From positions 1 to 17,796 of the forward strand of contig JAIOYM010000012.1 in the NCBI GenBank assembly GCA_021741085.1: a DNA stretch of 17,796 bases. Reading direction: 5' to 3'. The notes beneath the pieces are model-generated. The model saw only the letters and a list, made by a program, of their open reading frames with translations, did no database searches and was not told the DNA's origin. The position numbers and the translations under genes were made by a program. The DNA is from Rickettsiaceae bacterium. Lineage in GTDB: Bacteria > Pseudomonadota > Alphaproteobacteria > Rickettsiales > Rickettsiaceae. Of the stretch, positions 14,644 to 17,796 are shown piece by piece (position 1 is the first letter of the stretch; each line of letters opens with the position of its first letter).

Positions 14644-14830
14644 TTGTTTATCCTGGATTGCCACGCTCCCCAGGCTCGCAATGACTCTATCACATTACCG
14701 CTAGAGGATGTTGCTACTTCTTTTATATTAGAATCGCTTGAATGCCTGGAAAGTCATGCTTTAGCGTCATCACGCTCTTTGCCTTGGCAAAGGAGGTATA
14801 CGAAAATAATGTTTTGCTCTAGCCTTGGTT
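14644..14830 (+). repeat. Dispersed palindromic repeat, copy A
   Basis: It begins with a hairpin-forming segment in which ATTGC (14657-14661) pairs with GCAAT (14678-14682) around CACGCT and AGGCTC. The conserved block from CTATCACATTACCGC to AGAGGAT (14687-14709) follows. A second hairpin, CTTTGCC-TT-GGCAAAG (14777-14792), is followed by CGAAAATAAT. The first blocks are shared with copy B at 14925-14998; the middle and second hairpin are shared with copy C at 1-165. Confidence 0.75.
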
Positions 14831-14924
14831 TGATAATACGGTAGTTCGGCTGCTTGGCTAAGCTTGCGCAGGAGCGTGGTGATCCAGTTATTAACTTCTT
14901 TCTTTTTTAATATGTATGTAGAAG

Positions 14925-14998
14925 AGTCATTTATCCTGGATTGCCACGCTTTGCAAGCTCGCAATGACGCTATCACATTACCGCTAGAGGATTTTGCC
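14925..14998 (+). repeat. Dispersed palindromic repeat, copy B
   Basis: The 21 bases at 14930-14950 (starting TTTATCCTGGATTGCC) are identical to 14647-14667, and the 23 bases at 14970-14992 are identical to 14687-14709. Between them the hairpin loop differs (TTTGCA instead of CCCCAG), as expected for a mobile or converted palindromic repeat. Homology to copy A stops near GATTTTGCCA, where the C-rich tract starts. Confidence 0.8.
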
Positions 14999-15002
14999 AC
15001 CT

Positions 15003-15130
15003 TCTTAAAAGGCCCCTCATCCCAACACATCCCCACAAATTCATCGCCTATCTCCCCACACTCCAACATTCCCCTACAAATTAAGCCCCTCCCATCCATT
15101 TTCTCCATCTTTACGCGCCCAACCTCAAAC
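15003..15130 (+). other. C-rich, G-poor tract of unknown nature
   Basis: For about 125 bases the plus strand is rich in C (CCCC occurs repeatedly) and carries only about six G, unlike the AT-rich surroundings. It directly abuts repeat copy B. The minus strand can be read as MEKMDGRGLICRGMLECGEI and on into the repeat, but codon use is odd and the frame depends on the repeat, so I do not call a gene. It may be the distal part of a larger repeat element. Confidence 0.5.
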
Positions 15131-15313
15131 TATTTTAAACATCTTGATTTTAAACCCTTCTCTTGAATTTTGTGGCATCATTACACTTTTTCGTATTGAC
15201 TCTTTCTAAGATTTTTAGCGCAAACACCTTAAAAGAACAACATACATTTTATTGCTTCTAGTTAATTATATTTGTTGACTTGAAGTTTTTTGAGTGTTAT
15301 TTTGTAAGATACA

Positions 15314-15367
15314 TTAACTATAGTTAATATATAAAACTAAGTACGTTAATCATGTATAGTTAATATA
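15314..15367 (+). promoter_or_regulatory. Palindrome and direct repeats upstream of the giant ankyrin gene
   Basis: TTAACTATAGTTAA (15314-15327) is a perfect 14-bp palindrome. The 13-mer TATAGTTAATATA occurs at 15319-15331 and again at 15355-15367, 36 bases apart. The sites lie 80-135 bases before the ATG at 15448 and could be operator sites for a regulator of this gene. The AT-rich context weakens the case. Confidence 0.35.
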
Positions 15368-15436
15368 AATTAAACAAGTTTGATTAAATAGCAAATTAAT
15401 TTTGCTTAACGAAAAACAATTTCTAACAAATAAATC

Positions 15437-15441
15437 AGGAG
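15437..15441 (+). promoter_or_regulatory. Ribosome binding site of the giant ankyrin gene
   Basis: AGGAG lies 6 bases before the ATG at 15448. It is a near-ideal Shine-Dalgarno, whereas the other ankyrin genes here have weak ones. It fixes the start of a gene whose 3' end is outside the window. Confidence 0.85.
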
Positions 15442-15447
15442 AACATT

Positions 15448-17796
15448 ATGCCAGAAGATATGAAGGAAATGACTAGATTATTATTTGCCGCTGTTACAAG
15501 TGGCGCTTTAGAAAAAGTTGCATCGCTCTTAGCCACTGGCGCTGATGTAAATGCAGGAGATGAAAATGGGGTAACAGCTTTTATGTATGCCGCTGGCTAT
15601 GGAAATGTAGACATAGCTAAATTGTTGTTAGCTAATGGCGCTGATGTAAATGTAGGAGATGAAAATGGGGCAACAGCTCTTCTGAATGCCGCTGTCCTTG
15701 GCGATGTAGATATAGCTACATTATTGTTAGCTAATGGCGCTGGTGTAAATGTAGGAGATAAAAATGGGGTAACGGCTCTTATGTCTGCCGCTAAAAGTGG
15801 AAATGTAGACATAGCTAAATTGTTGTTAGCTAATGGCGCTGATGTAAATTTAGGAGATGAAAATGGGGTAACAGCTCTTATGCATGCCATTACCCTTGGA
15901 AATGTAGACATAGCTAAATTGTTGTTAGCTGCTCGCGCTGATGTAAATTTAGGAGATGAAAATGGGGTAACAGCTCTTATGCATGCCGTTACCCTTGGAA
16001 ATGTAGACATAGCTAAATTGTTGTTAGATAATGGCGCTGATGTAAATGCAGAAAATAAATATAAGTCAACTGCTCTTATATATGCCGCTAACAGTGGAAA
16101 TGTAGATATAGCTAAATTGTTGTTAGCTAATGGCGCTGATGTAAATGCAGAAAATACATATAAGGCAACTGCTCTTATATATGCCGCTAAAAGTGGAAAT
16201 GTAGATATAGCTAAATTGTTGTTAGATAATGGCGCTTATGAAGGTGCAGAAGATGAAAATGGTGTAACAGCTCTTATGTATGCCGCTGAAAGTGGAAATG
16301 TAAACATAGCTAAATTGTTGTTAGCTAATGGCGCTTATGTAAATGAAGGAGATGAAAATGGGGTAACGGCTCTTATGCATGCCGCTAAAAGTGGAAATGT
16401 AGATATAGCTAAATTGTTGTTAGCTGCTCGCGCTGATGTAAATGTAGTAGATGAAAATGGGGTAACAGCTCTTATGCATGCCGCTAAAAGTGGAAATGTA
16501 GACATAGCTAAATTGTTGTTAGATAATTGCGCTGATGTAAATGAAGGAGATGAAAATGGGGTAACAGTACTTATGTATGCCGCTAAAAATGGAAATGTAG
16601 ATATAGCTAAATTGTTGTTAGCCGCTGGCGCTGATGTAAATGCAGAAAGTAAATCTAAGGCAACAGCTCTTATGAATGCCGCTAAAAATGGAAATGTAGA
16701 TATAGCTAAATTGTTGTTAGCTAATGGCGCTGATGTAAATGTAGAGAATAAATATGGGGCAACAGCTCTTATGCATGCCGCTGGCTATGGAAATGTAGAC
16801 ATAGCTAAATTGTTGTTAGCTAATGGCGCTGATGTAAATGCAGAAAGTAAATCTAAGGCAACAGCTCTTATGTATGCCGCTGGCTATGGAAATGTAAACA
16901 TAGCTAAATTGTTGTTAGCTAATGGCGCTGATGTAAATGTAGGAGATGAAAATGGGGTAACAGCTCTTATGCATGCCGCTGGCTATGGAAATGTAGACAT
17001 AGCTAAATTGTTGTTAGCTAATGGCGCTGATGTAAATGTAGGAGATGAAAATGGGGCAACAGCTCTTATGCATGCCGCTGGCTATGGAAATGTAGACATA
17101 GCTAAATTGTTGTTAGCTAATGGCGCTGATGTAAATGCAGAAAGTAAATCTAAGGCAACAGCTCTTATGCATGCCGCTAAAAGTGGAAATGTAGATATAG
17201 CTAAATTGTTGTTAGCTAATGGCGTTGATGTAAATGCAGAGAATAAATATGGGGCAACAGCTCTTATGAATGCCGCTAACAATGGAAATGTAGACATAGC
17301 TAAATTGTTGTTAGCTAATGGCGCTGATGTAAATGCAGAAAGTAAATCTAAGGCAACTGCTCTTATATATGCCGCTAAAAGTGGAAATGTAGATATAGCT
17401 AAATTGTTGTTAGCTAATGGCGCTGATGTAAATGTAGGAGATGAAAATGGGGTAACAGCTCTTATGCATGCCGCTAAAAGTGGAAATGTAGATATAGCTA
17501 AATTGTTGTTAGCTAATGGCGCTGATGTAAATACTAGAAATGCTATGGGTTATACGGCTTTAGGCGTAGCTTTAGAAGGGGGTAATGAAGAAATTGCACA
17601 GTTGCTGTTAGATCGTGGCGCTACTTTAGAGGTGGTGGAGGATGTTGCTGGGGCAGATATTGCACCGGAGGCATATTTGGCAGTTGATGGTGGCGATTCT
17701 ACAGCAGTAGATGGTGCAAGAGGTTTAGCCGCAATGGCAGTTGATGGTGGCGATTCTACAGCAGTAGATGGTGCAAGAGGTTTAGCCGCAATGGCA
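15448..17796 (+). CDS. Giant ankyrin-repeat gene, 3' end outside the window
   Basis: The frame is open for 783 codons to the window edge. After MPEDMKEMT comes a capping ankyrin unit (RLLFAAVTSG... to TGADVN), then 20 units of exactly 33 residues with the consensus TALMHAAKSGNVDIAKLLLA NGADVN, and a more diverged last unit (NAMGYTALGVALEGGNEEIA, LLLDRGATLE) that resembles the ankyrin unit of gene 1 at 4420-4520. An acidic linker begins at ~17640 with 19-residue repeats containing AVDGGDSTAVDGARGLAAM. Variation between units is concentrated at the start (GDENG, ESKSK, ENKYG, ENKYK) and before the second helix (GYG, KSG, TLG, NNG), the exposed loops. No signal peptide. A C-terminal hydrophobic/CMLG module may follow beyond the edge (inference). 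It is likely a scaffold for protein binding; the partner is unknown. Confidence 0.93.
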   Translation, partial: MPEDMKEMTRLLFAAVTSGALEKVASLLATGADVNAGDENGVTAFMYAAGYGNVDIAKLLLANGADVNVGDENGATALLNAAVLGDVDIATLLLANGAGVNVGDKNGVTALMSAAKSGNVDIAKLLLANGADVNLGDENGVTALMHAITLGNVDIAKLLLAARADVNLGDENGVTALMHAVTLGNVDIAKLLLDNGADVNAENKYKSTALIYAANSGNVDIAKLLLANGADVNAENTYKATALIYAAKSGNVDIAKLLLDNGAYEGAEDENGVTALMYAAESGNVNIAKLLLANGAYVNEGDENGVTALMHAAKSGNVDIAKLLLAARADVNVVDENGVTALMHAAKSGNVDIAKLLLDNCADVNEGDENGVTVLMYAAKNGNVDIAKLLLAAGADVNAESKSKATALMNAAKNGNVDIAKLLLANGADVNVENKYGATALMHAAGYGNVDIAKLLLANGADVNAESKSKATALMYAAGYGNVNIAKLLLANGADVNVGDENGVTALMHAAGYGNVDIAKLLLANGADVNVGDENGATALMHAAGYGNVDIAKLLLANGADVNAESKSKATALMHAAKSGNVDIAKLLLANGVDVNAENKYGATALMNAANNGNVDIAKLLLANGADVNAESKSKATALIYAAKSGNVDIAKLLLANGADVNVGDENGVTALMHAAKSGNVDIAKLLLANGADVNTRNAMGYTALGVALEGGNEEIAQLLLDRGATLEVVEDVAGADIAPEAYLAVDGGDSTAVDGARGLAAMAVDGGDSTAVDGARGLAAMA
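15541..17520 (+). repeat. Array of 20 tandem 99-bp ankyrin-coding repeats
   Basis: The word GCTGATGTAAAT or a close variant occurs at 15541 and every 99 bases to 17521 with no indel. Units are nearly identical at the base level over ATAGCTAAATTGTTGTTAGC. At least four variants of the first ~18 bases of the unit are mixed along the array, with neighbouring units sharing different parts. This implies duplication by unequal crossing-over plus conversion. The copy number is probably variable between strains. Confidence 0.95.
17680..17796 (+). repeat. 57-bp tandem repeat in the linker of the giant ankyrin gene
   Basis: The units 17680-17736 and 17737-17793 are almost identical in-frame copies (19 residues, AVDGGDSTAVDGARGLAAM). 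A third copy appears to start at 17794. The array runs off the right edge, so its size is unknown. The peptide resembles the MAIDDGDSAAVD part of the duplicated linker of ankyrin gene 1. Confidence 0.9.

Larger units (their letters stand above)
14449..15447. other. Long intergenic region between ankyrin gene 3 and the giant ankyrin gene
   Basis: About 1 kb without a convincing gene separates two divergent ankyrin genes. From left to right it holds the ankyrin gene 3 promoter, a TATATATATA stretch (14627-14638), repeat copies A and B, a C-rich G-poor tract (15003-15130), and an AT-rich upstream region of the giant gene with palindromes. Open frames of 60-110 codons exist on both strands (for example 14770-15108 minus) but run through the repeats, so I take them as chance. 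Confidence 0.6.

Noticed and set aside
14770..15108. Minus-strand open frame of 112 codons in the intergenic region
   Set aside because: It runs through repeat copies A and B and the C-rich tract; similarity to any protein would reflect the repeat, and no ribosome binding site was seen.
15597..17297. Open frames on the minus strand across the ankyrin array
   Set aside because: They are antisense readings of the 99-bp repeats with the same peptide repeated; no start signals or family match.
15541..17520. Regular repeats that might suggest a CRISPR array or satellite DNA
   Set aside because: The 99-bp period is in frame with a long open gene, and each unit encodes a complete 33-residue ankyrin repeat; there are no unique spacers.

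Overview
The window looks like a piece of a small, AT-rich alphaproteobacterial chromosome from an intracellular lineage, most likely Rickettsiales. That placement is inference from gene content. The evidence is a rickettsial-style core set (rpmG-rpsP, a SurA-type chaperone, tRNA-Asp, murJ-nusB-rlmE), a methyltransferase resembling the Rickettsia protein-lysine methyltransferases, several ankyrin-repeat genes, an IS remnant and short dispersed palindromic repeats.

Left part (1-4100): a minus-strand operon of oxidative and light-stress genes, in transcription order DUF3833-like remnant, SDR, short DUF2805/TIGR03643-like remnant, glutathione peroxidase, FeS photolyase (PhrB type), a DUF2256 zinc-ribbon protein of 56 residues, and the first 26 codons of a renalase-like FAD oxidoreductase. 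Neighbours are joined by ATGA or TGATG overlaps. The operon is decaying at both ends. Upstream, DUF3833 is cut short next to an IS630-family transposase remnant. Downstream, the oxidoreductase is broken and joined to the 3' end of an ankyrin-family gene. From memory, such genes cluster in free-living, light-exposed proteobacteria as part of a photo-oxidative stress regulon.

Middle part (4100-13470): ankyrin gene 1 (+), ankyrin gene 2 (-) ending in a CaaX-like tail, then rpsP and rpmG (-), a PKMT-like methyltransferase (-), a gene-poor 500-base stretch, a SurA-like periplasmic chaperone (-), tRNA-Asp (+), and the operon murJ-nusB-rlmE (+).

Right part (13486-17796): ankyrin gene 3 (-), about 1 kb without a convincing gene that holds two copies of a dispersed palindromic repeat and a C-rich, G-poor tract, then a giant ankyrin gene (+). 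The giant gene has 20 exact-length 99-bp repeats and runs off the right edge.

Ankyrin genes 1 and 3 and the fragment at 295-505 share a C-terminal module: an Ala/Val-rich hydrophobic helix, a short amphipathic stretch, and a tail with CMLG, a short spacer and usually CGGS. Gene 1 and the giant gene also share the last ankyrin unit and an acidic, tandemly duplicated linker. Together they form a local modular paralogous family that looks like a set of secreted or surface host-interaction proteins. The giant gene's own C-terminus lies outside the window.
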